From Halopenitus persicus (lineage in GTDB: Archaea; Halobacteriota; Halobacteria; Halobacteriales; Haloferacaceae): DNA of 64,000 nucleotides. The DNA is taken from the NCBI RefSeq assembly GCF_002355635.1, contig NZ_AP017558.1, positions 1,364,001 through 1,428,000 of the forward strand, read 5' to 3'. The notes under the pieces are model-generated. The model did no database searches. It was not told where the DNA came from and saw only the letters and a list, made by a program, of their open reading frames with translations. The position numbers and the translations under genes were made by a program. Shown here piece after piece: positions 34,506 through 43,742 of the stretch. How positions within the stretch are numbered: position 1 is the first letter of the stretch; every line of letters begins with the position of its first letter.

Positions 34506-35765
34506 ATGAACCGTAACGACCGGGCGATCGTCGGCTTCGCGACCATCGGCCACTCGATGTTCCACCTGTACGAGCTGGCGATCCCGCTGTTCATCGTCTA
34601 CTGGCTCGTCGACTTCGACGTCTCCGCCGCCGTGATCGGCACGCTCGTCGGCGGCGGCCTGGCGCTGATCGGCCTCGGCGCGCTCGTCAGCGGCGTGCTC
34701 GCCGACGAGTACGGGTCGAAGCGGCTGATGATGGCCGCGATCGTCGGGATGGGCGGGTCCTTCCTCCTGATCGGGATCTCGCCGCGTCTGGAGGTGCTCG
34801 CGATCGCGCTGCTGGTGTGGGGTGCCGCCTCCAGCCTCTATCACCCCGCGGCCCTCTCGTTGCTGACGCGCGGAACCGCCGAGCGGGGCACCGCGCTCGC
34901 GTACCACGGCGCGGCCGGCAACGTCGGTACCGCGCTCGGCCCGTTCGCCGCGGCCGTGCTGTTGACGGTCGCGCCCTGGGAGTGGGTGGCGGTCGCGTTC
35001 GCGGCGCCCGCGCTCCTGGCGGTGGCGATCGCCGTCCGGTTCGAGTTCGACGAGACCGCCGGCGTCGAGGCGAGGACGGGCGAAGCGGCGCCGTCCACCG
35101 ACGACGCGGACGGAGCCGCCCCGACGACCGATGGAGTGACCGATCTCCGCGGTTTCCTGGCCCAGTCGCGGCACCTCTTCACGGGCGGGTTCCTCGTGGC
35201 GTTCGCGATCATGATGGTCCATGGCGTCTACTCGCGGGGCATCCTCTCGTTTCTGCCGGAGATCCTCGCCGACCTCCCGCTGTTCGCGCCGGTTCGGATC
35301 GGCGGGGAGGCGGTCGAGCCGAGCCAGTACGTCTTCGCGGGGCTGCTGTTGCTCGGCTCGGGGGGGCAGTACGTCGGCGGCAAGCTGACCGACCGAACCC
35401 GGACCGAGTACGCGCTCATCGCGACGTACGCGGTCATCGTCGGCGTCTCCGTGGCGTTCCTCCCGGCCGCGGCCGCGGGGATCGCGCCGATGCTCGTCGT
35501 CTGTGGCGCGCTCGGGGTCACGATCTACATGTCCGCGCCGATCCGCCAGGCGCTACTTGCGGAGTACTCAGCGGCCGACGTTCGCGGCCTCTCGTTCGGC
35601 TACTTCTATCTCGGCGTCTACGGCGTCGGCGCGGTCGGCACCGCGCTCGCTGGGATCGTCCTGACGTACGGGACGACCGGCACCTTCTTCCTCGTCTTCG
35701 CGGCGATCGCGGCGCTGGCGGTCGGACTGGGCGGGGTGCTCCTCGTTCGGTTCGCCGAGGGGTGA
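34506..35765 (+). CDS. Major facilitator superfamily transporter
   Basis: Twelve-helix membrane carrier of 419 aa. N-terminal half GFATIGHSMFHLYELAIPLFI resembles fosmidomycin-resistance-type (Fsr) carriers; the loop-2 motif region is GVLADEYGSKRLMMAAIVG. A charged linker (about residues 190-220, rich in Ala/Thr/Asp) separates the halves. I choose ATG 34506 because AGGAGGT at 34487-34493 is a strong ribosome-binding site 12 bases upstream, one of the few clear ones in this window. Substrate unknown. Confidence 0.88.
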   Translation: MNRNDRAIVGFATIGHSMFHLYELAIPLFIVYWLVDFDVSAAVIGTLVGGGLALIGLGALVSGVLADEYGSKRLMMAAIVGMGGSFLLIGISPRLEVLAIALLVWGAASSLYHPAALSLLTRGTAERGTALAYHGAAGNVGTALGPFAAAVLLTVAPWEWVAVAFAAPALLAVAIAVRFEFDETAGVEARTGEAAPSTDDADGAAPTTDGVTDLRGFLAQSRHLFTGGFLVAFAIMMVHGVYSRGILSFLPEILADLPLFAPVRIGGEAVEPSQYVFAGLLLLGSGGQYVGGKLTDRTRTEYALIATYAVIVGVSVAFLPAAAAGIAPMLVVCGALGVTIYMSAPIRQALLAEYSAADVRGLSFGYFYLGVYGVGAVGTALAGIVLTYGTTGTFFLVFAAIAALAVGLGGVLLVRFAEG

Positions 35766-35792
35766 CGGCGACGAGAGACCGCGGCCGGCGCC

Positions 35793-35844
35793 GTCCGCTC
35801 GAGCGACCGATCCACGTCGTCCGCTCGAGCGATCGGTCCGCGTC
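35793..35844. repeat. 26-base tandem duplication between convergent genes
   Basis: 35793-35818 and 35819-35844 match at 23 of 26 positions and each contains GTCCGCTCGAGCGA, partly self-complementary (CGCTCGAGCG). They lie between the MFS and polC 3' ends and could work as a bidirectional terminator. Confidence 0.8.
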
Positions 35845-35864
35845 GCCCCGGCGTCCCGGACCTC

Positions 35865-38800
35865 TCACATGAAGTCCGCGATGCCCGACTGCTTGTTGGT
35901 GTCGTCCTCGAAGACCGACTCCAGCGAGCGCTCGAGCACCTCGAGGCGCTGTTTGGTGTAGGGCCGGCAGTCGAAGCGGTCGGCGACCGCGATCGCGGTG
36001 TCCATGTACTTGTTCACCGACCCCTCGTGAACGGTGAGGTTCACCCGGCCGCCGCACTCGCGGCACTCGCCCGACAGCGGCATCCGCCGGTACTTCTCGC
36101 CGCAGTCGAGACACCGCGTCTCCTGTCTGGAGAACGCCCGGAGGTTGCCGATCAGGTCCGGCAGGAAGTGGTACTCGATGACGCGCTCTGCGACGTCGGT
36201 CTCGTCGACCGCCCGGAGCTTCCGGGCCAGCTCCAGCTGGGCGTCCATCTTGTCCATCATCGAGCCGAGCGTCTTGTACGCCGACAGGTCCGGCCCGAGC
36301 GCGATGTCGGAGGTGTCGTGGGTGTGGTCGAACCCGCGGTACTGGTCGGACGTCCCGAGCGTGTCCTCGCCGATCGTGATCGCGTCCTCGAGGTCGTCCG
36401 GGTCGGCCATCTCCAGGGTCGCCTCGTAGAACTCCCGGGGGTACTGCCGGACGATGTCCATGTTGTGCGCCTCGTCGTCGATCTCCGCGGGATCGATCCG
36501 CGAGGACATCACGAGCGGCGCGTCCATACTGCCGCCTCGTTTATCAGGAAGGAAAGATTTCGAGAAGTTCAACAACCCATCCATCAACAGCATTACGCAA
36601 TCCTCGTCGCCATCGCAGTTGCGGCGCTTCGCCGCGTGGAAATACGGGTGCGCGTAGCCGACCGCCGCGGAGGTGAAGCCGATCACGCGACCGACGGTCG
36701 CGGCGCTCGTGTGCGGGGCCATCCCGAAGACGAGCTCGCCGACGAGGTCGTCGCGCTCGTTGAGCTCATAAAAGCGCGGCAGGTCGTAGAACTCCGCGAG
36801 CAGGTCGTCGACGAAGTCGGCCGTCTTCATCATGTGCTCGGCGGCGCCGTCCGAAAGGACGACGTCCTGCACCTTCAGCTCGACCAGCTGGTCGTCGTGT
36901 CGGAGGGGTTCGCCGTCGACGTCCTCCTCGTAGCCCAGCTCCCGGAAGTGACCGACGGTCACGTCGAGCTCCGCGGGACGGACCGCGGTCACCGGCAGGT
37001 CGGTCATGTCGTACCGGACCGTCCCGTCCTTGAACGCGGTCACGTCGTTTTTCGCCCGGAGCACGCCCTTCTCGATGGGTTCGGGCGTCTTGTTCGTGGA
37101 GGTGAGCCCCTTGACCCCTTTTAATATCTCGAAGGCGGCCTCCCGCTCGCCGACCGACTCGAGGGCCGACCGATAGGCGTCGTTGAGGTCGATCTCGCGC
37201 CGGGAGACGGCCGTCACCGTGCGGTCACACCGCGGACACTCGACGCGGCCGGCCTCGTCGGGTTCACACTCGGTTCCACACTCGCGACACTCGTAGTACG
37301 GTTCGGTGTGGGACCCGCAGCCGGGGCACTCGTTGTGGAAGGTGTGCGTGCCGCAGTCGGGACACTCGCGGTCGGCGACGTCCAGTTCGATGACGCCACG
37401 GCGGCCCGAATCGTCCATTCCGCTGGCGGCGTCGGCGACGTTCCGCTGTGAGCCGCCGGCCTCGCCGATCGGGAACAGGGTGTGGACCGCCGGCGAGAGG
37501 TCGCGGCTCTCCGACTTCTCCGGACGCCCCATCCGGTTGCCGATCCGGGTCGGCGCGCGCTCGCGGACCGTGAAGGGCGCGACCTCGTTGACGGCCCGAA
37601 CCGCGTTCTTCCCGTCGGCCCAGTTCCGGGCGGCGGGCGACAGGTCCTCCCAGGTGCGCCGGAGCCCGTCGTCGACCCCGAGCGAGCGCGCCAGCGGCCG
37701 CCACTCGGGGACCCGTAGCGAGTCGGGCGTCCGGGAGTGCTCGACGAGCAGCGACTCGAGGGCGTCCGTCGTCGCCTCGGTGCGCTCGATCGCCAGGACG
37801 CCCTCGACGACATCGCCGTCGGCGACCGCGCGGGCGAGGGTCTCGAACCGCTCGACCGAGACGTCGTGCCAGAGGTAGGTGTAGGCGGGATGCAGGGGAC
37901 AGTCGTAGTCGGTGGCCCACGCGAGCGCCTCCTCGACGGTCGGGTGCTCGAGGTCGACGTGCGGGTCGTCCGACAGCGCCTGCACGTCCGCGCCCGCCGC
38001 CTCGAACTCCTGGATCCACCATTCGTACACGTAGGAGGCCGGCGCGAGGGGGTGGTTGTTCTCGATGAACTCCCCGAAGTTCACGAGGTACTCGCCCAGG
38101 TCGAGCACCTTCTCGACGCCGTTGCGGACCGCGAGCGCCTCCTCGACGTCGTCGATCCGGCGGACGTCCCCGTTCGCGAGTCGGACGGTCGGCCCCTCGA
38201 TGGAGTCGACCGGGACGACGCCCGCGGCCTTGCCCGGGCGCTCGGTCTTGATCTGCGTGCCGGTCGCGAGGAAGTCGTCGACGAGGTGCATCGTCGCCGG
38301 ATGGACGCCGGCGGTCGCGAACCCGTGGTTCCGCGACCGGCCGTATCGGAGCCGGAAGCCGCCGGCCTCCGAGGGATGCGAGAAGACCGGCCGTCCCGCG
38401 ATCAGGTCGCGCAGGTACTTGGTTGCGGGGTCGACGCGTTCGGGCCCGGCGTCGGCAGCAGTGGCGTCGGCGTCATCCACGACGCCGGTGTCAGTCGCAC
38501 CAGCATCGGTTTCGTCTGCGACGTCCGCCTCGGCAGTGGCAGCGTCGTCGGTCGAAGCGTCCGCAGCATCGGCGTCCGCATCGCCGGCGTCCGTATCGTC
38601 GGCGTCCGCATCGCCGTCCTCCTCCCCCTCCGTCCCGATCGTCCCGTCGATCAGGTCCTGGAGCCAGGGCCAGTCGACCTCCTCGAGGTCGCGGGTGTAC
38701 CGCTGTATCTTCGGGGCCTTCAGCGCGATCCCCTCGGCGAGGACCAGACACATCCCGCCCCGCGAGGAGTTCGTGTCGATGCGCTCGAGGTCCCGGAAGC

Positions 38801-39488
38801 CGGACACCTCCTCGTCGCCGGTGGCCTCGCCGTCGAGCATGATCGGCATGTTCCGGGCGATGAACTTCGTCTCCTTGTCCTTCGGCGAGTACTGGAGGCC
38901 GGTCTCGGAGTCGTAGAGGGCGACCTCCTCGGCGTAGCGTTCGACCTCGTCGTCGCGGGGCCGGAACTCCTCGATCCCCAGTAGGGACCGGGCGTAGTCG
39001 GCCACGAGCACCGACAGCGCCTGCGCGGTCCCGCCCGCGGACCGGATCGGACCGGCGTAGTAGACGTTGACGAACTCGGTGCCGTCGTCGTTCTCGAGCA
39101 GCTCGACCCGGTCGATCCCCTCGATCGGGGCCGCGACCACGCCCTCGGTCAACAGCGCGACGGCGGTCCGGACCGCCCCCTCGATCTTCCCCTCGCGGGA
39201 GTCGTAGTCGCCGACGGTCCCCTCGACGAAGTCGGTGACGAGCTCGAGGGCCGCCTCCTCGCGGGACATCTCCCCCTCGAGATCGCGGACGCGCTCGGCG
39301 ACGCCGTCGATCCCGAGGATGTTCTCCACGCGGTCGGCCATGTCGCGGGCGACCGGGATCTCGATCTCCGGTTTCGGGTCCTTGCCCCGTCCCTTGGCCG
39401 CCTCGGCCACCTCGAAGGCCTCGTCCAGCCGGTCCTCGATGCGCGCGAAATACCGCTCGTCCTCGGGACGCATGTCCGTCTCCGTCAT
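35865..39488 (-). CDS. polC: DNA polymerase II (PolD) large subunit DP2, without intein
   Basis: Catalytic subunit of archaeal family D DNA polymerase, 1207 aa; works with DP1 in replication. Seen: N-terminal ERYFARIEDRLDEAFEVA, VYYAGPIRSAGGTAQALSVL, zinc motifs CPDCGTHTFHNECPGCG and CRECGTECEPDEAGRVECPRC near residues 700-750, the catalytic-region stretch KRRNCDGDEDCVMLLMDG near 960-980, and a C-terminal CLDCGEKYRRMPLSGECREC ribbon. An Asp/Ala/Thr low-complexity insertion of about 65 residues sits near 290-355 (38440-38620). Codons of the NCDGDED region differ sharply from the rest. Confidence 0.95.
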   Translation of the reverse strand: MTETDMRPEDERYFARIEDRLDEAFEVAEAAKGRGKDPKPEIEIPVARDMADRVENILGIDGVAERVRDLEGEMSREEAALELVTDFVEGTVGDYDSREGKIEGAVRTAVALLTEGVVAAPIEGIDRVELLENDDGTEFVNVYYAGPIRSAGGTAQALSVLVADYARSLLGIEEFRPRDDEVERYAEEVALYDSETGLQYSPKDKETKFIARNMPIMLDGEATGDEEVSGFRDLERIDTNSSRGGMCLVLAEGIALKAPKIQRYTRDLEEVDWPWLQDLIDGTIGTEGEEDGDADADDTDAGDADADAADASTDDAATAEADVADETDAGATDTGVVDDADATAADAGPERVDPATKYLRDLIAGRPVFSHPSEAGGFRLRYGRSRNHGFATAGVHPATMHLVDDFLATGTQIKTERPGKAAGVVPVDSIEGPTVRLANGDVRRIDDVEEALAVRNGVEKVLDLGEYLVNFGEFIENNHPLAPASYVYEWWIQEFEAAGADVQALSDDPHVDLEHPTVEEALAWATDYDCPLHPAYTYLWHDVSVERFETLARAVADGDVVEGVLAIERTEATTDALESLLVEHSRTPDSLRVPEWRPLARSLGVDDGLRRTWEDLSPAARNWADGKNAVRAVNEVAPFTVRERAPTRIGNRMGRPEKSESRDLSPAVHTLFPIGEAGGSQRNVADAASGMDDSGRRGVIELDVADRECPDCGTHTFHNECPGCGSHTEPYYECRECGTECEPDEAGRVECPRCDRTVTAVSRREIDLNDAYRSALESVGEREAAFEILKGVKGLTSTNKTPEPIEKGVLRAKNDVTAFKDGTVRYDMTDLPVTAVRPAELDVTVGHFRELGYEEDVDGEPLRHDDQLVELKVQDVVLSDGAAEHMMKTADFVDDLLAEFYDLPRFYELNERDDLVGELVFGMAPHTSAATVGRVIGFTSAAVGYAHPYFHAAKRRNCDGDEDCVMLLMDGLLNFSKSFLPDKRGGSMDAPLVMSSRIDPAEIDDEAHNMDIVRQYPREFYEATLEMADPDDLEDAITIGEDTLGTSDQYRGFDHTHDTSDIALGPDLSAYKTLGSMMDKMDAQLELARKLRAVDETDVAERVIEYHFLPDLIGNLRAFSRQETRCLDCGEKYRRMPLSGECRECGGRVNLTVHEGSVNKYMDTAIAVADRFDCRPYTKQRLEVLERSLESVFEDDTNKQSGIADFM
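36535..36645 (-). other. Atypical-codon patch in polC at the usual DP2 intein position
   Basis: About 35 codons encoding NCDGDEDCVMLL...PDKRGGS use GTA, TTG, TCT, CTT, CCT, GAT and AAA, rare in the flanking GC-rich sequence. DP2 inteins of other archaea lie in this conserved block. The protein is uninterrupted here. Confidence 0.6.
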
Positions 39489-39507
39489 CGCGACCGTCCC
39501 CCCGTCC

Positions 39508-39927
39508 TCACAGCCACAGGTCCAGGTCGGTGGTCACGTCGTGTTCGCGGACCAGCGGCTCCGCGAAGGTGCGGAGGTAGACCTCGCCGGCGAAGACGGT
39601 GGCCGAATCGAGGTGCCCCGCGAGCGCCTGCCCGCTCTCCCGCGAGAACACCGCGTGCGTGTGCGCGAAGACGTCGTCGTCGAGCCGCGCGACGTTGCCG
39701 ACGCAGGCGGCGACCTCCAGCGGCTCGTCGAAGGTGACCGACCGGTACTCGGTGTCGTCCTGGTCGTAGAACCAGATCTCGGCGTCCTGGACCGCGCCCA
39801 TCGCGTTGAACCAGCCCGCCTCGGCGTCGACCTCGCGCGCCAGGTCCTCGATCTCCGCCCGCCAGTCGGCGCCCGTCTCCAGCCGGGCGAGGTACTCCCC
39901 CGCCGACTCGACCGCTCGGTAGTGCAT
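39508..39927 (-). CDS. PPC/DUF296 domain protein
   Basis: 139 aa single PPC (plants and prokaryotes conserved) domain, a trimer-forming fold sometimes DNA-associated. Core features: LARLETGADWRAEIEDLA, GWFNAMGAVQDAEIWFYD, DDVFAHTHAVFSRESGQALAGHL (conserved His) and ATVFAGEVYLRTF. Complete at normal length. It lies 19 bases upstream of polC on the same strand and may be co-transcribed. Molecular role unknown. Confidence 0.85.
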   Translation of the reverse strand: MHYRAVESAGEYLARLETGADWRAEIEDLAREVDAEAGWFNAMGAVQDAEIWFYDQDDTEYRSVTFDEPLEVAACVGNVARLDDDVFAHTHAVFSRESGQALAGHLDSATVFAGEVYLRTFAEPLVREHDVTTDLDLWL

Positions 39928-40027
39928 ACGCGTCGATGAGGCGGGTGGCGAGGAAAAACCTTCGCCGTTCGAGTTGGGGGATCGCCGGTCGATCCGTAAC
40001 GTTCGGAGAGACGGGGGGTGCGGAACG

Positions 40028-40414
40028 TCAACGGCGCCGTTCGACTAGTTCGACGACGTACCCGTCCGGGTCACGAACGAACGCGATCCGGCTCCCGCTG
40101 GCCGCCTCCCGGGACGGTTCGGCGACGACGGGCGGATCGACCGTCTCGACGAGCCGTCGGAACGCGCCGTCGAGGTCCTCGACCCCGATGGCGACGTGTT
40201 CCCGAAGCGGAGGACCGCGTCCGTGGCGTTCCGGTGGCCGCTCCGGATGATAGGTGAACTGGATCTCCGGACCGGAACGGCCGGAAACGTAGACGTTCTC
40301 GATCCCGTCCGCTCCGGTGAACCGTTTCGACCGCTCGAACCCGAGCCCGTCCAGATAAAACTCGAGCGTGGATTCGAGGTCGGACACGGGAAACGCGACG
40401 TGTATGACGTCCAT
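40028..40414 (-). CDS. VOC-family protein (glyoxalase/bleomycin-resistance fold)
   Basis: 128 aa protein with two beta-alpha-beta-beta-beta modules: IHVAFPVSDLESTLEFYLDGLGFE at the start and REHVAIGVEDLDGAFRRL in the middle, ending RDPDGYVVELVE. Likely metal ligands are the His of IHVAF, the His of REHVAI and the Glu of VVELVE. Could be a lactoylglutathione lyase-like or dioxygenase-like enzyme; no neighbour clarifies this. It borders the accessory island. Confidence 0.85.
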   Translation of the reverse strand: MDVIHVAFPVSDLESTLEFYLDGLGFERSKRFTGADGIENVYVSGRSGPEIQFTYHPERPPERHGRGPPLREHVAIGVEDLDGAFRRLVETVDPPVVAEPSREAASGSRIAFVRDPDGYVVELVERRR

Positions 40415-41198
40415 TCGAACGGATTCTCGACGAGTCGGTTTTACTGTGACGAACGTGACGGACTCCGCCGCACCGTCGATCAGATCGGAGGGACCACTAT
40501 CTCGGAGGAGAGTTTTGATGCGTGCCTTCTATTCGACTTCACTCGTCGGCGGTGTACGCACCGGTTCGATCCGACGGACCGCAAGAATCGACTCGTCGTA
40601 GTCTACGATGCAGAAAGACGATACTGCCCAATGTGGAGTTTCGAGAACGGCCCACCAGTCAAACGCTCAACGAAGTCATCAGGGACACGCCAGAAGATTC
40701 GACGATTTCGTTGAGCTTTGAAACGCTGCGATCCTGTACATGTGTGTCAACCCCCATCGAATTGGTTCACAGCAGCGCCGACGTGTGAAGTACCGCGGGG
40801 ACAAGCCCCGCGGCTTCGCGGTTTTGACCGCACGTCCCAAACCGGGCCGTGCCGTCGCAGGCGAATGTAATTCCCCTCGACCTTCCCGTGACGGGTCGGC
40901 TGGAATTCACACCCGAACGCTCGATGCGTCCGTGAGGGTCGGCGGCTCCACCCCGCCCGACGACTCCCGTCGCACCACGCTGAAGACGTGGGTTTTGAGA
41001 GGAGTCGCATGTCCAAACCATCTCAGTCAGCGTTGGATTACGGTCTGTAATCCGTCTTTGTGGGTCTCTGACTGTACTCACTGTCCGAACCGTGGTTTGG
41101 TTAATCCTTCGACGGCCTTCACCCTCGGGTCAAGCCCCGAGGCACTCCGCCTGCTCAGCCTGTAGACGGAGTCGGGGGGAGTTCCGAGTATGGGCGGG
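40415..41198. other. 784-base gene-poor left border of the accessory island, with hairpins
   Basis: No convincing gene; short open frames are not protein-like. It contains perfect hairpins CCGCGGGG-ACAAG-CCCCGCGG (40791-40811), GCGGT-TTTG-ACCGC (40816-40829), CCACG-CTGAAGA-CGTGG (40975-40991 region) and CCTCGGG-TCAAGC-CCCGAGG (41123-41142). The shared CAAGCCCC motif also occurs at the right end of the intact TnpB element (57265-57272), suggesting degraded IS200/IS605 ends. Confidence 0.4.
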
Positions 41199-41954
41199 TT
41201 ATCGGCCGATCGTTCCTTGATAGGTGAGTGGTGCGTCGGGATTAATCAGGAAGGCCACGAGCAGTGTTTCTTCCTGCGCGCTGACGGTCAGATCGGTTGC
41301 GTTGACGAGCAGCCCGCTTTCCGTCCTGTCGAAGGTGGTGTCATTGGCTTCGACCGCGCCATCAAAGACATAGAAGTACGTATGCCATCCCTCGATTGCG
41401 GGGAGTTGGACACTGGTTCCCGCGTCAAGTTGCACGTCATAGAAGTTGACGTCATTGCGTACGTAGAACGGCGCGTCCGACTCCTCCGGGCCGAAGAGAT
41501 GTCGCCACTCGTTGGTGACGGGCTCCGGAACGGACCCATGTTGGATAGTCGGGTCAAGATCGACAGTGTGTGGTCGGACGAAGATCTGCAAGAGCCGCAG
41601 CTGTGGATCATCGTCGAGGGTTTGCTCCTCGTGCCAGAAGGCGCTGCCAGCGTTCATCACCATCAGGTGGTCGGAGTCTATGACTAACTCGTTCCCCGCT
41701 CGGTCCTTGTGACGCATTATACCGGTCGGGACGTAGGAAACGATCTCGTCGTTCTGATGGGGGTGCATCGAAACGAACGTGCCGGGGTCCAGAAAGGCCT
41801 CGTCAATGCGCGCCAGCGGACCGTAGCCGTGGTCGTCGTGGTCCGGCAGGTTTCGCCCGGGGTAGTTCGAGTGGATCCTGAACTTTCCCTGATTCTGCGA
41901 GATGTCCGTGCGTGGGGCCTTGTAGAGTTCTGTGTTGAGGGTGTTCCCTGTCAT
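41199..41954 (-). CDS. Pirin-family cupin protein
   Basis: 251 aa two-cupin pirin homologue. Iron ligands match the pirin set: His64 and His66 in [12 protein letters not shown], His108 and Glu110 in FWHEEQ. Pirins are quercetinase-like dioxygenases or redox-dependent regulators. The protein contains no cysteine. Its ATG overlaps the stop of the EF-1A gene (ATGA, 41951-41954), so the two are translationally coupled. A link to oxidative or electrophile stress is inferred from the coupled genes and the HxlR regulator. Confidence 0.9.
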   Translation of the reverse strand: MTGNTLNTELYKAPRTDISQNQGKFRIHSNYPGRNLPDHDDHGYGPLARIDEAFLDPGTFVSMHPHQNDEIVSYVPTGIMRHKDRAGNELVIDSDHLMVMNAGSAFWHEEQTLDDDPQLRLLQIFVRPHTVDLDPTIQHGSVPEPVTNEWRHLFGPEESDAPFYVRNDVNFYDVQLDAGTSVQLPAIEGWHTYFYVFDGAVEANDTTFDRTESGLLVNATDLTVSAQEETLLVAFLINPDAPLTYQGTIGR

Positions 41955-43225
41955 TCGTCCCGCTCCGTGATTTCAAGGACCTTGCCAGCGGCGATGGTCT
42001 GACCCATATCGCGGACCGCGAACGAACCGAGCTCCGGTATCTCGGAGGACGGCTCGATGCTGAGTGGCTTCTGTGGGCGCACGGTGACGACCGCGGCGTC
42101 ACCGGACTTGATGAAGTCGGGGTTCTCCTCGGCGACCTCGCCAGAGGCCGGGTCGATCTTCTGGTCGATCGACTCGATCGTACACGCGACCTGCGTGGTG
42201 TGCGCATGGAAGACCGGCGTATAGCCCGCGGTGATGACCGACGGGTGCTGCATGACGACGATCTGTGCGGTGAACGTGTCGGCGACTGTCGGCGGGTCGT
42301 CGATGGGGCCGGCAACGTCGCCGCGGCGGATGTCGTCCTTGCCGACACCCCGGACGTTGAATCCGACGTTGTCACCGGGCTCGGCCTGGTCGACTTCCTC
42401 GTGGTGCATCTCAATTGTCTTCACCTCGCCACCGACGTCAGAGGGCTGGAAGCTGACGTTGTCACCCGTATTGAGCATCCCCGTTTCGACGCGGCCCACC
42501 GGCACGGTCCCGATGCCCGAGATCGTGTAGACATCCTGAATGGGGAGGCGCAGTGGCGCGTCCGTCGGCGGGGACGGCTCCGGCAGGTTGTTGAGCGCTT
42601 CAACGAGGGTTTCTTCGTTGTACCACGGCGTGTTGTCCGACGGTTCTGAGACGTTGTCACCCTCGAAGGCGGAGGTCGGAATGAATCTCGTGTCCTCGAT
42701 ATTGAAGCGAACCTGGTTCAGGAGTTCCTTGATCTCGTCAACGGTCGAGCGGTAGCGGTCTTCCTCGTAGTCGACGAGGTCCATCTTGTTGACCGCGACG
42801 ATGAGTTCGTCGATGCCGAGGGTCCGCGAGAGAAAGACGTGTTCCTGGGTCTGGGGTTGGACGCCGTCATCAGCCGCAACGATGAGGACGGCGTGGTCGG
42901 CCTGGCTCGCACCTGTAATCATATTCTTGACGAAGTCGCGGTGCCCAGGTGTATCGACGATAGTAAAGTCGTACGTATCCGTCGAGAACTCCTGGTGGGC
43001 AATATCGATGGTGACGCCGCGCTCGCGTTCCTCGGCGAGGTTGTCCATGACGTAGGCGAACTCGAACCCGCCCTTGCCCTTCTCTTCGGCTTCCTCGCGG
43101 TGCTGTTCGATGACGTGCTCGGGGACGCTCCCCGTCTCGTAGAGGAGTCGTCCCACGAGCGTGCTCTTTCCGTGGTCGACGTGACCGATGATGGCCAGGT
43201 TTTGATGGGGTTTGTCAGTACTCAC
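41951..43225 (-). CDS. Translation elongation factor EF-1A paralogue in an accessory context
   Basis: Complete 424 aa EF-1A GTPase, which delivers aminoacyl-tRNA to the ribosome. All G motifs are present: GHVDHGKS (14-21), DTPGH (91-95), NKMD (146-149), SAFEG (185-189), plus full domains 2 and 3. It starts at GTG 43225, after a minus-strand AGTATTTAGG box near 43251-43260. No ribosomal genes follow, unlike the standard EF-1A locus; a pirin gene does. It has only one cysteine (Cys348). The positions I remember as Cys in normal haloarchaeal EF-1A, DCPGH and DVCGP, are Thr92 and Ala305. I infer a specialised second copy. Confidence 0.9.
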   Translation of the reverse strand: MSTDKPHQNLAIIGHVDHGKSTLVGRLLYETGSVPEHVIEQHREEAEEKGKGGFEFAYVMDNLAEERERGVTIDIAHQEFSTDTYDFTIVDTPGHRDFVKNMITGASQADHAVLIVAADDGVQPQTQEHVFLSRTLGIDELIVAVNKMDLVDYEEDRYRSTVDEIKELLNQVRFNIEDTRFIPTSAFEGDNVSEPSDNTPWYNEETLVEALNNLPEPSPPTDAPLRLPIQDVYTISGIGTVPVGRVETGMLNTGDNVSFQPSDVGGEVKTIEMHHEEVDQAEPGDNVGFNVRGVGKDDIRRGDVAGPIDDPPTVADTFTAQIVVMQHPSVITAGYTPVFHAHTTQVACTIESIDQKIDPASGEVAEENPDFIKSGDAAVVTVRPQKPLSIEPSSEIPELGSFAVRDMGQTIAAGKVLEITERDE

Positions 43226-43265
43226 TGTGGTCCCAACTACGATGTTGGAACCTAAATACTACCAA

Positions 43266-43285
43266 GTTAGAAGTATGGTTGTAAC
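43266..43285. promoter_or_regulatory. Imperfect palindrome in the EF-1A/hxlR divergent promoter
   Basis: GTTAGAAGTATGGTTGTAAC matches its own reverse complement at 14 of 20 positions. It lies just upstream of the EF-1A TATA box (43251-43260, minus strand) and before the hxlR gene, whose own box CATAAATA is at 43352-43359. HxlR dimers bind such sites, so this is a candidate operator. Confidence 0.5.
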
Positions 43286-43379
43286 TTCCACATCTGGAAG
43301 GAACGATGGGGTTCTCGAATGCATCAGCGCAGACAATACCGTCCAGAACACACATAAATACGAAAGTCGTAGTAAAGAT

Positions 43380-43742
43380 ATGAGCGAATCTGAGATGGCG
43401 GCCGAACCGAAATACGATGGAGCAGTCGATGGCCGTGAGTTCTTCTCCCTGCTTGGAAAGGCACACACCATGGCCATCCTCCGAAAAATTGTCCTTGGAG
43501 ACGATCAGCCAGCTCGGTTTGGGGAGATTAAGAAATCGCTTTCACTCTCGCCCAATACCCTCTCACGGCGCCTTGACGAACTCGTAGCCGCCGGGCTGCT
43601 TCAGAGAACGCAGTACGACGAGATTCCCCCGCGCGTGGAGTACGAGACGACCGAAATGCTGGATGATCTCGAACCGACCTTCCGAGAGTTGGAAACCTGG
43701 ATGGAGCAATACGGAGCAGAAGACCTTGGATGTCCTGAGTGA
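43380..43742 (+). CDS. HxlR-family transcription regulator
   Basis: 120 aa winged-helix regulator: GREFFSLLGKAHTMAILRKIVLG, RFGEIKKSLSLSPNTLSRRLDEL (recognition helix) and VEYETTEMLDDLEPTFREL are typical. Its only cysteine is Cys118, two residues from the end, rather than the N-terminal redox Cys of YodB/HypR. Divergent from the EF-1A/pirin pair with a shared 154-base promoter region, so it likely controls that operon. The CATAAATA box at 43352-43359 supports a leaderless ATG 43380. Confidence 0.88.
   Translation: MSESEMAAEPKYDGAVDGREFFSLLGKAHTMAILRKIVLGDDQPARFGEIKKSLSLSPNTLSRRLDELVAAGLLQRTQYDEIPPRVEYETTEMLDDLEPTFRELETWMEQYGAEDLGCPE

Noticed and set aside
40522-40788. 88-codon open frame beside the VOC gene
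   Set aside because: One part (PTSQTLNEVIRDTPEDS) looks mildly protein-like, but no family match and no start signal; could be a relic, not supportable as a gene.
40740-41165. 141-codon open frame in the island border
   Set aside because: Crosses several perfect hairpins, shows no family resemblance and has poor codon character; more likely transposon-end debris.
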